The notes: generated by a model from the letters alone, not told the origin. Counted from the stretch's first letter, positions 1 to 37,000 are shown. The stretch is 60,000 nt of DNA from Liolophura sinensis (GCF_032854445.1 NC_088301.1:7872281-7932280), one strand, 5' to 3'. A program made the numbers and translations.

Positions 1-204
1 GTAATGAATTATTTTCACAAAGAAAACACTTTCATGTACGATAACTGGAGAAAATTCTTGCCAACCATTCAAGCCGAATTTTAATTAATCGCAGTTCACC
101 TTCAAAAACAACCACATCTACCTTCTCATATATATTATAGGCATATAGATGTACAGATTACAGTTGAGGACAAATACTACCACCATAACACACCATTATA
201 TTAC

Positions 205-335
205 AAGTCACACATGGTCAAGAGTTCCCCCAGGCTCTGCAAAATTCCTCACACCATAATACTGGCCGCCATCATAAAGGAGAAACATTCTTGAGTATGG
301 GGTAAAACACTTATCAGATAAATAAATTATATGAG
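205..335 (+). mobile_element. SINE family 1, 3' part (HDAC3 intron)
   Basis: Carries the family 1 signature in order: caggctctgc, cctcacaccataatactggc, cattcttgagtatgg, ggtaaaacac, then an A/T-rich tail with aataaa. The tRNA-like head is missing, as in most copies in this window. Confidence 0.7.
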
Positions 336-434
336 TTGTTAAAGAATCTTAATTCATAAGAAAGCAGGAATAAAGCTGAAGGCTCAACAGATTGAGTCTT
401 TGAACCATACATGTCCAACTATTGCCTTTTTTAC

Positions 435-3400
435 CTCAAATTTCTTGGCATGATGGAGACCTCCTGACCAGTTCACAGCAATGTCACACAGCTTGGTAAA
501 AAAAAATTAAAAGTTAATACAGAAAATTTATGTATAATTTAGACAAAATTTTACTGACTGAATTTGTTGAGGATTTAAAAAATTTATGTGAGAATCAGTT
601 TTACAACAGAGTTTAAAAATTAGGAGGACAGATGTCATTAGATTTCCTTGTAAATAATCAGTCAAATTCGTGATCAATTGTAAATCTTAAAACAATGCAA
701 CATTTTTTTTATGTGCTCAGATGGAAAATACAATACTGTCAGAGCTGTCCGTAATCTGACAAAATGCACAAAGGAACAAAAACATCCTATGAACAGATAC
801 ATATTGCTGATACACATTGTTTACAAACAAAGAATAAAATTCTGAAGTTTCATATAAAAACTTTACCAATTATGCTGTATTACAACAGGGTTATAAGGCA
901 TTAACAGAATTATTCACAGTACATACATTATGATTCAACTTGACAGCACTTTCTAATGAGGCTCCTGTGTACATTGAACAGAAGTCATACATCCCTTCAA
1001 ACACAGGGCTGAAACACAAGATACACAAGCACATGATGTAATACATAAATTAAGCCTTACCCACCCGTGAGAGAAAATAGGGTAGGTCTGTAGAGATTTT
1101 TTTCTTTCATTTACTGGCTAATGAGACAGAGAAGGATTTTTAAAACATAACAATTATATAACAATGCGTATCAAACAAGAGAAAGAAGTAACCTTTGAGC
1201 CATGGATTTCTCAAATATATGAACTTACACCATCAATTTCTGAACACACAGAAACACTGGGAAATATTTTTGTATCAATATTCATAAAAGTAAAAAAAGA
1301 AACATTAAATACCAAATTCAAAATACTGTCACCTAGCTACTTTTGAAAATGTAATAATGCCATTAATTTAGTTTCCATGATATGGCCCATGTCTGAATCC
1401 CTGATAGTTATGACTTACCAGTCATCGCCCACATTAAACATACTGAGGTATTTGGTAAAGCCCTGGACATTTCGGGGTGTGACCCTTGAGAGGAAGTCGA
1501 TGTAATCCTCTGCATGAAATCTACACATGTCATGAGCAGAGGCTTTGTACGGTTTGTACACCTGACAATACAAAACAATACATGTCATGAGCAGAGGCTT
1601 TGTATGGCTTGTACACCTGACAATATAAGACAATATATGTCATGAGCAGAGGTTCTGTATGGCTTGTACACCTGACAACACAAGAAAATATGTCATAAGC
1701 AGAGGTTCTGTATAGCTTGTACACCTGACAATACAAGAAAATACATGTCATAAGCAGAGGTTCTGTATGGCAATGTACACCTGTCACTACAAGAAAATAC
1801 ATGTCATAAGCAGAGGTTCTGTATGGCATGTACACCTGTCCACTACAAGAAAATACATGTCATAAGCAGAGGTTCTGTATGGCATGTACACCTGTCACTA
1901 CAAGAAAATACACTTCATCATGTGGTCAACTTACTCACTCACCACATGTAAACTTAGTAATAATCACAAATCAATGGAAACGCACTTGACTGCAATGTAC
2001 GAGCCTGAATTGTACATGTATATAATTGGTGCACACTGCTAATTTTGGAAAGACATTTTAATTCTAGCAAGCTCCATAAAAGATACCAAAATAAAAAAAG
2101 ACAATCTAACTGTTAACTTATTCTTTCATAAGATTGGTGTTTCATGCCGTACTAAAGAATATTTCATTTAAACGATGACAGCCAGCATATTAGTGTGAGA
2201 AACCCAGGCAGAGGATATGCAGCTTGTTAGCCATGAACCTTAGCAAAAAAACTATCACAAAACCTGTCATACATCCACCATACCTTCATCTTTTTGTATA
2301 GCCCATAATGCAGAACTAAACAGTGTGTCAGACTAATTCGATGTGGTTTCATTGGATGTCCAGGGCCTGAAATGAGAACAAAGAAAAAAAACCTTAACCT
2401 TAATTTCACAAGAAAATGCATACTGTTTTTTTCACCTATGAAATGGCACTGTGTTCACTACAATACAAGAATGCACTTGTCCAGTCAACCCATCACATGG
2501 AGAGGAACCTTAACTGAGAACTGCAGTCTTATCACTTCATACAATGTTGGTAGATTGTCACTTACTACACTCGCATCTGCTGGCGTGTTTTTTCACAATG
2601 TAACAATTCTAAAACCAGTTGGTAACATTTCCTTTATATACAATTTTATTTCAAGAAAACAGACCCTCTATTACAACTCCAGCAAGTATTGATCCATTTT
2701 CAAGTAAAAATGTTGTTGAAATCCTACATAAATATTTCCTTCCCTCATCAAATAACTTGAGTACGACGTTAAAACCCCAAGCACTCACTCACTCAAAATA
2801 AACTTTGTGCTGTCTTGGCAAGTCGGGTGTACAGAAAATCATGGACCCACATGTTAAAGGTATGGAAATCAGCCCAACAAGCCAGTACTAAATTACAAGT
2901 TTAGCAATAGTTTCATCAGACAGTCATCATGGAGATAGAATAGAGGAAACAATTTGCATAGTCAGTTAAATGAAAAAAGGCAACTATAAAGGTTTCAGGT
3001 CTAGGCTTGTGACTGGGGTCTACATAGCAGTTTGGTTATCCACGTTTTTCACCCGTGATTTCAGATACAATGTGGATTCTAGATGCACCTAATAGGTCGA
3101 GATTGCACACCGCCATGTTGAAAAGAGAAAAGTCAACACTTGTTCAGATATTCTGAATATAACTAGTCTGAAATGGGTTTTAACGTGTATGAGTGACTGA
3201 AAAGACCCTTTTTTCCTCCATCCACACCAGTGATTGACACATCACCTGCTTTAGAGTAGATTTAGTGGACCACATTGTTCTGCAAAGTGCTTTGCAAAAA
3301 TGGTCCGCATGGATTTTTCGGTTCAACGATTAAACATTAAGGCAGGTAAATATGTAGCTCTGACAATGCTACCTGTCATATAACCGTACCTGCTTTACGT

Positions 3401-4170
3401 GCTGTCTATCACACATTGATGTTGGGACAGATAAAAAGTGTCCTGTCCCCCTTCCGATTCCTAGTAAATCCAACACAGCTGAAAACTACATGGCCATCGC
3501 TGCTAGGCACATTTAACACAACTGCTGAATAATTTTCTGGCCGAGGTAATGCTGGTTACCAATAACTTGCATGATCAACATGGCAGTTATGTTATGTGCC
3601 TAGCAATGATGGCCATGAGTTTTCGCCTCTGTTGGATTTAATAATGATCGGAAGAGGGGACAGACACTTTTTTATCCGCCCCAATATCAATGTGTGACAG
3701 ACAGCATGTAAAGCAGGTACGGTTATATGACAGGTAGCATTGTTGGCATATAGGGCTATTATCCTTTAGGACGAAGAGACGACCCATCAGAGGTAGTAAA
3801 TATCAGAAATGGTTGAACATAGGACCTCAACGTTTAATTTTAATTGAACTAATGTGGCAACAGATATCTCGTCAGTTCAGTGAAAAATGTTTTACACAGT
3901 AAATGTCTGTGAAGGGGGTCAAAGACAAACTATATGCAGTAGCGTCAACTTTACAACTCCCTGTGCTGTTACATTTGTATCCCTGTAGTACATGTGGGAA
4001 AATATGAACTGAATGCGGTATTACAACAACAACAGCCAGTGCGTCTGTCACACTTTCTGTGCTTTATATGGGATTCATAAACGACATAGGTTGAAATTGT
4101 ACATACCATAATGAAAGTTACCCACGTCGGGATCGTAGAAATAGGCAACAGATGGATTGTTCCTAGCCAT
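435..4170 (-). CDS. HDAC3: Histone deacetylase 3, N-terminal 143 codons (3' part beyond left edge)
   Basis: Class I zinc-dependent histone deacetylase, known as the catalytic subunit of nuclear NCoR/SMRT corepressor complexes. Five exons read on the minus strand: 4170-4107, 2366-2284, 1561-1419, 1008-927, 491-435. All borders are GT-AG and the joined frame is open for 429 bases. The protein starts [20 protein letters not shown], close to the HDAC3 N-terminus I recall but with three extra residues after MA. It continues with [32 protein letters not shown] and [10 protein letters not shown]. The HH pair (residues 137-138) matches the paired active-site histidines of class I HDACs. HDAC3 fits better than HDAC1/2 because of the [13 protein letters not shown] start. 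The ATG at 4168-4170 is the only start that gives this conserved N-terminus. The remaining exons would lie left of position 1. Exon 3 carries a minisatellite on its acceptor. Confidence 0.95.
1419..1561 (-). CDS. HDAC3: HDAC3 exon 3 (array-bearing acceptor)
   Basis: Encodes [20 protein letters not shown] and the stretch through FNVGDD, then leaves two bases that join exon 4 as a Cys codon. The acceptor AG is at 1563-1562 and the donor gtaagt begins at 1418. The first ~37 bases of the exon and its acceptor are the first unit of a ~55-bp tandem array that continues upstream in the intron to about 1912. The copy continuous with the exon is taken as the real one, because it alone leads into the conserved frame without a shift. 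Confidence 0.9.
1521..1912. repeat. ~55-bp minisatellite, 7 units, built from HDAC3 exon 3 5' end plus acceptor
   Basis: Unit starts, anchored on cat(g/a)agcaga, lie at 1531, 1586, 1641, 1694, 1749, 1805 and 1861, giving periods of 53-56 bp. The first unit is exon 3 itself; the other six lie in intron 2. Read on the minus strand, each unit has a short pyrimidine stretch, an AG and a degraded form of the exon start GTGTACAAACCGTACAAAGC. All seven units keep the AG. Units nearest the exon are most like it, and the distal three share their own changes (cctgtcacta instead of cctgacaata). Confidence 0.9.
2742..2806 (+). mobile_element. SINE family 2, tail fragment
   Basis: Has cttgagtacgacgtt followed by aaaaccccaagcactcactc, the 3' end shared with the longer copies at 4805-5118 and 39170-39530. 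Only the last ~60 bases are present. Confidence 0.65.
3361..3746. repeat. Long imperfect inverted repeat in HDAC3 intron 1
   Basis: The left arm (about 3361-3525) and right arm (about 3580-3746) are imperfect reverse complements of about 165 bases around a ~55-base spacer. Matching blocks include tgacaatgctacctgtcata against tatgacaggtagcattgttg, and ctaggcacat against atgtgcctag. An RNA copy could fold into a long hairpin. This may be a fold-back or MITE-type transposon; no transposase is visible and target-site duplications were not resolved. Confidence 0.8.
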
Positions 4171-4428
4171 TTCTGCTCTACGCAATTGTTTTCTCAAGCT
4201 TTAATATTTTCGAGTTTCCATTCCTATCATTTGGCGCCCTCTAACAAAGGGAAATAACTATGGAGTTGACTACAAACAATATACTTGACGTGTAATTATT
4301 TTTTATTTTATTTTATATTTTACAGCTTTTCTCTCATTGCCCTTGATATCGTTGTCATGGCATCGTGATACTGCGTCGGCTATTTTCTCTGTAAAGCCGT
4401 CAGGTACCGACTGGTAAGCGGCCCCACT

Positions 4429-4505
4429 CCCATTGAACCAGGTGGGATTGAACCTCGGACCTCTCGGGTGGGAGAGAGGCGCTCTGTTCACCTGCGCAAA
4501 CTATA
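4429..4505 (-). mobile_element. tRNA-derived repeat head, fragment
   Basis: On the minus strand there is a B-box-like GGTTCAATCCC preceded by a stem-like gagagg/cctctc region and a weak A-box, the usual layout of a tRNA-derived SINE head. It does not form a convincing intact tRNA cloverleaf, so it is not called as a tRNA gene. Confidence 0.4.
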
Positions 4506-4765
4506 CCTTCTCCTGTGACCAAGGAGGGTTTGCATTTTTTTTTTTTTTAAATGTCGTCGTGTTCAAGATTATTTCACCTTTGTCACGGCGGATCAGTATA
4601 CTGACCTACATACAAGAACATAACATATATTTTGTCTGTTTCATCTCCATGTAAAATGAATGAATGCTACAAAATAAATGTACTGTATTTTTTCAGTAAA
4701 TTTTGTGATTTTTTTTTTTGCAAATGCAGCTCAATTACGCTAATATTTTTTTTTCTTGTCTGCAA

Positions 4766-5256
4766 GAATGGTGTTTACTCAAGAATATTTCACTCATACG
4801 ACGGGAGAGGTAGATCCAGGATCAATCCTGGGTCGAGTCACACCTAAGACTTTAAAAGAGGAAGTTGTAACTTCCTCGCTTGGTGTTCAGCATGAAGGGG
4901 TGAAACGACTGGTTGACTCGTATCAGTATAATGGCTCGGGCGGGGCGGTTTACATGACTTCGGTAAGTCGTCTCAGTGAAGCAGCACTAGACAAAGAGCG
5001 GTGGAAATCCGTCCTTCGACAAGAAGGCACATGACATACACCATAAGGACTCCTTCGTCGTCATATGACTGAAAAATTGTTGAGTACGACGTTAAACCCC
5101 AAGCATTCACTCACTCACTCCCACGTGCACCCAGAGAGGAAGCCAACATGAGCTGAACTAGAACACACGGCGACCGCATTGGTAAAAGCTCTTGGGTCAT
5201 TGCGCCGCGCTGGCGTGCCAATCACCTCGGCCACGGAGGACCCCTCCTGCAATTGA
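4766..5256. mobile_element. Nested SINEs: family 2 (+) inside family 1 (-)
   Basis: 4766-4804 is a minus-strand piece near the 3' end of family 1 (ttactcaagaatatttcact). 4805-5118 is a plus-strand family 2 element ending in gttaaaccccaagcattcac and a CACTC tail. 5119-5256 returns to minus-strand family 1, with its tRNA-like head (B-box region, then tggccgaggtgattggcacg). The middle of family 1 is missing at the junction, so insertion came with a deletion. Short frames across it are repeat sequence, not genes. Confidence 0.75.
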
Positions 5257-6960
5257 ATTGCCCTCAATTAACGTATGCAAATATAGCCAAATGAAGTCGG
5301 CCTACATGTATTCAAGTGCACATGGGATACACGCTTATATTTTTCCACAAAATTTTACTTGAACACAAAGAAGATGCAACTGGTGGGGCTATTCTGTACT
5401 CCCATTGTTAAATACGGTTTTTAAATATTTCAGTCCTACCAGCTGATGTCTGAATTGATGAAAAAAGTTTCCGTCATATAGTGAGAATAGAAAATTTAGT
5501 ATCTGGTACAGTTCTAATACAAAAGGGAGCAAATTGTTTTTGCTTTCTGACCCATCTTAAACTGACGGCACTAGTTCATTTAAGAAATCAGTGAAGTATT
5601 GGGAAAATATTAGCTATGTCTTTCTGGTTGCTTCGTAATAATCCTATATTATCGTTTTCAAGTATCATGGGCGTATGATTATCTTTCTCTGTGGTAATTT
5701 CTCTTCTACTGGATCATGCTGTGTTAGTTTTAATTAGCTTAATCAAAGTTACGTCATAATTTATCATGGCCAAATATGAAAAAAATTCAGTGAAGGAAGT
5801 ACAAGGAATCTTACACATATCGCGTTTCACGTTGTTCCTTTTTTAGTGAGTTTGGGTTTTCTCATTTAGAAATTTTTGTTTATTGAGATCTGAATGACCA
5901 GTTGTGTATGGTTAATTATTCCTACAGTGGAGGTATATATAGAAATAAATTAAAAAAAAAAAAGATTGGCGTGTTTTTTTAATGACCTGAAAGGACACAG
6001 CTTGTGCGTTGGAGGTTTGTCTTTGATCAACATTTTGAGTAGACATGCAAGTGTAAACGAAGGCTTTTGACTTTATGTAAGTGCTTGTAAAATGATAATC
6101 CTATGCCCAGACGATAGACGCTCCCCAGAAGTTCAATGTGAACGAAGTAAGCCCCAATAGTCTCCAGTACGCAACAGAATGCCAGTACTCCACAGGGGTT
6201 GTCCGGTGAAAAGATGCATGTCATCTCTGATCCCATACACCCCGCCCCCTTTCAACACCATTTTTGCACTCTTTATTTGACATGATGACCACATGGGGAC
6301 AAATGTATACGTTTAAACAGAAGGTGCTTCGCGGGTAATTTAGATTTAAAAAACCTTCAGGCGGGCTGTGTAAATTTGTCGACATACTGTTGTATGTAGT
6401 ATGTTTGCATCCATTAATATATATTCTGGGGGGGGGGGGCGCAAATACTTTGTATGATTACAACAGCACGCGGTCTTCATACATATATACATGGAAGTAC
6501 CATTTTTGTCGTTGACTTATATACATGTTGAAGAACAAGACGTCTATAATATATTCCTTGTCACTGGACGAGTTATTAGGACGTCCTCTCTAAGTTTTAC
6601 TTAAGGTGAACGACCGGTATTTTTATTACAGTTTCATGCATGGACATCCAAATATATACGGAAAGATACGATATATATTTTAAAAAAAAGGAATAAAACT
6701 ATGAACAGATGTTATGGTATATACATACCATGAAATAAGTGAAATATCCTCTAGTTATACACCACTTAATTGGTCAAACTTAATAAAATATATACCCTAA
6801 TGGAAAGTGAAAATGTGTCAATGATTTTCCCTCTCTTTCTTACCATGAATTTCAAGCTGTTGTGCAAAAACGTCCTACAAGGTATATCTATTCGGCATTA
6901 TAGTGATGAGCTTCAATAAACGGTATCAAATTTTGAAGAAATACATGCTTTATACATGCA

Positions 6961-7066
<106 letters not shown>

Positions 7067-7214
7067 GTAAAGTCTGGTGGGGAAAATGTCCGTATATTGC
7101 AGGAATTGTTCATACAGAGGGGAATCCCCTGGTGGGGAATTGCCAAAGGTGGGGGGTGGGGGCGGGTCACAGTACTTAAACAACTGTTTGTGCAACTGGA
7201 ACAAGTAATGCCGA

Positions 7215-7465
7215 ACAATGCTCAGCGGGTTTTAGAGTCAGTGGCTTATACCTGAACCGGTTTTGACCAGTTTGCGCATTACCATGATTCTGTCAATAAC
7301 AAGGTTGTGTATATATGTGTTAATGCTGACTGGCGTCAGCCACTTACATACCTTGCCAAAGGTCGGTGGTTTATTGCGGTTTCCCCAACCCTTAAAATTG
7401 AACGCCGCCATTGTATAATTGGAAAATTCTTTCATTATATGGCATTAAACCAACAATCAAATACA
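7215..7465 (+). mobile_element. Degenerate SINE-like element
   Basis: Contains cttgccaaaggtcggtggtt, a degraded gccgccattgtataattgg and attaaaccaacaatcaaata. The same order appears around 21190-21290 (cttgccaaaggccgatagtt and a tail with aaatcaaataaata). It looks like an old relative of family 1. Confidence 0.5.
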
Positions 7466-7974
7466 AAATAATCAGTGGACATATTGCATGACACCGATAT
7501 ATGGGCCTTATGTCATTAACTTTTTTTTTACCCGTAGCTGTTAAATAAAAAGAATATATGCGAACATTGTATCTGATTTGTTTTTTATATTTGTTGCTCT
7601 TAGCAAGTTTTTAAAAATTAATTTCTTTGGTGTATGCTATTTTTTCCCCCACTTATATGGCGGCGGTCGTGATTATGAGTGAATGGAATCGCTGTGCTTG
7701 TATGCATAGTAAACTATATATTGCATTTCATCGGATAACATGCAGTAGCAAATCTCTCGACTTAAAGCCACCATAGACTCACCGAGAGCTGGACTCAAAC
7801 CCGCCATGCAAGAATGTGATTAAGGCGCTGAACTTGAAACCGAAAATGCATCATCGGCATGCACTTGAGTTTAAGGTTTTTACTTTATGTGATCGTTCAT
7901 TAGAACGCCAAACAATTTATATTCCAAATAACATTTCAGTGGTCCAAAATGTCCATAAGATTTTTCTATACACG

Positions 7975-8058
<84 letters not shown>
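7975..8058. repeat. (TA)n microsatellite
   Basis: About 84 bases of alternating TA with one phase break near 8000, of similar length and form to the array at 6978-7062. The two lie ~1 kb apart between the divergent genes. Confidence 0.95.
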
Positions 8059-8060
<2 letters not shown>

Positions 8061-8642
8061 AGTATATATTGTCACGCACGTACACATTTCACCTTTGGCA
8101 AGTAAGTGGGGCTTTCATTCTGATGCTCGATTCGCCTACATGTACCGTTGTGTCATATGTCACTCAACCCAGTTTCTTGACTCAGATATTATGTATGGAA
8201 TTAAAAAAAAGAGAGAACAACATCCGGAATCCGGATCTGCTTACTTTTAAAAATTAAAATCAGAGTGTCGATTAGCAGTTATAGAAAGCTGCTAAATTTC
8301 CCTGCCACAAGCAGAATGTACAGGAGGGGGTAAAAGGCGGTTTTCAATGTTTTTGGGAGTTGAAAAAAATTAAAACATGCGTGTGCTGTCCATTTGATTG
8401 TAGTCTACTTCAGTTACACTGGAAAGTAAGGATCATATGAATTTTGTTTTTATTTTCAAGCTTCTTGTTTTAGGCCGTATGTAATTACGCCTCTCGTTCG
8501 GGTGAGTGAGGATACAGTCACGTAACAGTCAGTTCATTCGCGGTGCCTCAAGTCTCAAACTAATGGAACTTGGTACAAAGGTGGGCGTTGTCCCCAGAAC
8601 AGATTTGATTAGCTAAGAATGAGGTGACACTGAATCCGCTAG

Positions 8643-8647
8643 CCAAT
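8643..8647 (+). promoter_or_regulatory. CCAAT box upstream of GLDC
   Basis: A CCAAT pentamer about 105 bases before the GLDC start codon, within agccaatggg. The position would suit a proximal promoter, but the transcription start is unknown and a five-base match is weak evidence. Confidence 0.3.
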
Positions 8648-8751
8648 GGGGAGAGTTGGCGGTTTAATAACACACAGAAAACACCAGGCGGGTGTAAACG
8701 GCACGTCAGTTACAGCTCGACCACGGTACAAGCTATCAGCGATCAACAAAC

Positions 8752-32894
<24,143 letters not shown>

Positions 32895-35800
32895 GTTTAC
32901 CCAAAACTCCGAAAAAGTCTATGAATAGCTGTATGATTTTTTCCGTGCAAAGTTTTTGAGAAGTCGTTGTTAAAAGGTAGCTTGGTGTACTGTCAGACAG
33001 GACAGACAAACTGTCATTTGGTGGCATTTTGTCTTTTATTGAACACATTGGAGGGACATGTCTTCAAAAGTGAATTTATGTTTCGTACAATTTACGAAAT
33101 CATGACGTAAAAGAAAAGAAGAGCCTCAAATCCTGTGTTGTATAATTTATGCAAATATGGGGTGGTTGTTCTGTTTGAGTACCTTTTGTTAAACTTTTTC
33201 ACTTTCCCCTCGGGAGACGCATGAATCAGGTTCGGGGGGCGGGGAGTGGAGGAATAACTTCAATTGCAGTCAACAGAAATTCATTTAATCGATGGGAAAA
33301 TGAACTGTTAATTGTAGTTTGTAAGTTACTGGACTAAAGAAAATTTATTTTTGAATTACCCTCCATACATTTTTGTTTTAAAAAGTGAATATTTTTTAAA
33401 TGTGTCATAATGCTATAATAATTTTTGCCTGATTAGCTCAAATTTATTGACTCTTTAATCACATCAGGTATTGAATAAGCAGGTATTAAAAAAAATTATT
33501 AGTTTAAATGCAAACTTTTATCATATCCATAATGTGTTTTTACACAGTTTTTAGTGAACATGCATGTTTTCTACCTCACTCAGTAAACATTGACTGTTTA
33601 CATGTACATATTTATGATATGATAATATTCATATAGCTATACATGTACATTATGGTATGAGAAATTGAATTTTCTCATTTTTAAAATGCTCAATGCAAAA
33701 AAATGTAAATATGTATAGACAATGTATTTTATGCAACATTATCAACGCTACGCATCATGTTATTTTTTTCATTGTCATTGAATATTTTTTCTCATCGGAC
33801 TCATGATAACCTGCATCTTTTAACTTCTTGTTCATTATGAATTTGTGAAACTAGAATTACACATCAAAAATAGATTTGATTGTGATATGAACATTTACAC
33901 CAGTGCATATATTTTATGAATCTGGATTTTAAACCAATATCAACCAATCCATTATATACACCATACTATTTTATGATTTTTAGCAACTTGGCAAGTTTTG
34001 AGGTATTAGTGAAATGTTTCATTGAGGTTGTGTTCACAGCACCTGTATTCAAATTTCTGTGGACAGTCTTGTTTATATGCATGTGATGTGCAAAATATAC
34101 TCAACAACACCAAATGTCTGAAATATTTTTTTTTTTATATATATCCGTTGTACGCTTTAGCTGCTAATAATTTCTCAACAGCTTAATTCCAGCTCAGGGT
34201 GCTCTAAATTTGTATGTCATGGGCGGGTTGACCGTCACACAATATAGTTTGAGCTTTAAAATGCATGTAAGTATGTTGTTTTTTTTTTTTTTTTTGTCAT
34301 TGAAAATAGGTGTTCTTTCCAAAGGCCAGGCCACAGGCCTGAGTTTAGTTTTACATGCTTTGGATTTGGAAGTATGTCAGATAGCTAGGCCTTTCCTGGT
34401 AACGAGTATGTATTGTATGGTGAGCTGTTCTTTAATGATAGAACTGATTGTTGTTTCTCCATACTCCACTTGTAGTATGGATCGCCGGTGCCCTGTGGTA
34501 CCACAGAGGACCAAGGAACAGTTCAAAACTTTCAGGGCTTACTCACCATGCTGGTTCCTCACGTTATCACTGCGGTCTGGCTACGAACTGAGTATGGTTC
34601 TTCACAGATTGCCATGAACCGAGCTCCAGGGTGGTCCTGGATCATCTGTATAACACTGGTGTGACTTCACCTTTTTACACTTTTGAACAATTGGACCCAG
34701 AACAAAGCCAATGTGAGAAAATACTGAATAATCTTTTCGACCTAATCATTTCAAAGTGTAGAAAGAAGTAGAAAATGCTTGTACAGGTACTAACTTAAGT
34801 TCGACTGAAGTTCCAGTTGTAATGTATTGGGATGAAAATACGCCCCTTTTAAGGCAGTTATTATCTATGAAGGTCTGGGAGAACTATATAGATCATAAAC
34901 ACTGCAAAAGAAGCATAGGACGAGACTAGTGTGAAGAAGTGTTAATGCCAACCTTATGTTTTAATATACCTCTGAACAACCAATCGCTAGCAGAACGATA
35001 TTTCCATTTAACACTACTATTTAAGTCTTATTTAAGTTTATAGAGGAAAATACTCAAATTGCGCAGGGCTCTTTTTAACATTATACCTACATGTATGATT
35101 TGCTCAGGGTTTTACCTCAACTGGCGTGGTGGAATTATTCTGGCCTGGACATTGCTGAATACAGACCACTTTATATTTCAACCGGCAATAGACAACACAG
35201 TCACAAATCGCTTTAAAAGAAACTGGCATCAATTTACTTCTCATATAACTCAGCCTCAAACATGCTGTTCTAATATATAAACATGTACATATATTCTAAT
35301 GGCGAGACAAACCAATCTGCAAAGATAACAGTTGACATATTGTAATGGTAGATCACAGCTTAACCATTCACAAATCTCAGTCTGTAGATATTTTCTAGAA
35401 ACACTTGAGGTGGTTTTAAATGGTCCTACAGTTAGATGATTTGCTCATTGAACAACTGAGAGTATCACATGTGGATTGATCAAGTGAGGCCATTCACTCA
35501 TAAATGTTAACTCAAATGCAAACACTCTAAAATATTTACGACTAGACTTCAGATGTATAAACCACTAACAAAAACATACCCAAAACATTTTCCTCATCAA
35601 CTTTTATCCCTAAGAACTGCTTTCATTCTTGACACGTTTCAAATTCTAAACCTGAGTGAACATGATAAATACACTACAACAGTATTAAGTCTTAAAAGTA
35701 TATTACTTTTGTTGTTGAAACTTATATTCTTTTAAATTATATTTTGCCAGTAAGGTGTCACACTACCTTCCATACAAACATCAAAAACACCCAAGACAGA

Positions 35801-36309
35801 CAGAACTCTCAGAATGAGGGAAAATGAGCAACTTGGTCATGGACAAAAATATAGGTCAAATATATTTATAGCCAGCCTATATGTATGTCTTGACGTACTA
35901 TTCATGTCATGAAAGTCTGTCACTGGTTCATTAATCTTAACTTAATAGGAAGTTTTCAGTTCATGCTCTTTTCTGGCTTAAGGTAAAACCATTCTATTGT
36001 ACCATCTGACCTGTCAAAATGTTAGGCCACCATGTTCGGTTATGTTTACCATGACCTGTGAAAATGGTTTCACAAGTAGTTATTTTGGGTATCTGCACAA
36101 AAATACATCAATGGAGAGGGGCATCATTTATGCATTCACGAAATGGGTGATGGATAAATTCATGCCAACAAAAGTGGATTAACATTTTTGATTTTTGATA
36201 CAGTGGGACTGTATTTACCTTTACTGACAACAGAGCTGGATCTCGAAACTTCTCTAATGCATTACTTTTTTGCGTATGGCCAACTATTAACTTGTTGGAA
36301 CAGATAGCC

Positions 36310-36990
36310 TTAATCAGACACTCATAATATTAGTGGCCTATCTCATCATTCTTTCACCCAATGATAAATATAGATCCATTCTCCATTAAAACAGCTTCGT
36401 GACCCAGTTATCAAAGAGCCAATCAAATGTCAGAAATGCCTGGGGGAGAGGGTAAATCCATACACAAGTTATTATCAGATGGTTCACATCATGTGATCCA
36501 ACTGAAAGTTGACAGATGTGAGTGCGGGGCAACTAAATGAATTATCAATAATCAAGGATATTAATACAGAAATGTCAACATTGTAATATTGAACTGAAAC
36601 GGAAGTTTTTTAGGGGTGTATATTCGTTGACTTAGAGTGGAAAGTCACTGTGTTTTTGTGTTGACTGTTAAAAGAGTATTATACTTTTGTTATAAAATTC
36701 CCTCCATTCAGAAAGTGGATAAACTCACTGCCACTGAGTTTCCAGCAGTGAGTGTGAAAGGTATTTTAGTCAGGGACATTACTGCCGCAGTCTGGGTATA
36801 CATCCTTCAAATGACAGGTGATGTGTAGCTGTGTTTCATTGGTTGACACAACTTTTAAAGATTCATGTCATGGGGAAGTCCCCAAGTTGACCTATAACAG
36901 AGAATGAATCTACATGAATGTTTATCATTGGGTGATCGAATAAAGAATGACGAGATAGGCCACTGATATTACGGGTGTAAGGCTTTCAAT
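36310..36990. mobile_element. Inverted-repeat element, ~80-bp arms, ~680 bp
   Basis: The left arm contains tattagtggcctatctcatc and attctttcacccaatgataa. The right arm (about 36910-36990) contains ttatcattgggtgatcgaat and gagataggccactgatatta, the reverse complement. About 520 bases lie between the arms, with one 63-codon frame (36637-36828) of no recognisable family. It may be a non-autonomous transposon or a plain inverted duplication. Confidence 0.65.
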
Positions 36991-37000
36991 GAAATATAGT

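Noticed and set aside
4429-4505. Possible tRNA gene from a GGTTCAATCCC box.
   Set aside because: No complete cloverleaf or anticodon arm could be drawn; it fits a decayed SINE head better.
34210-34617. 135-codon frame downstream of GLDC.
   Set aside because: No recognisable motif, a poly-T stretch inside it, and no splice partners; probably 3' untranslated or intergenic sequence.
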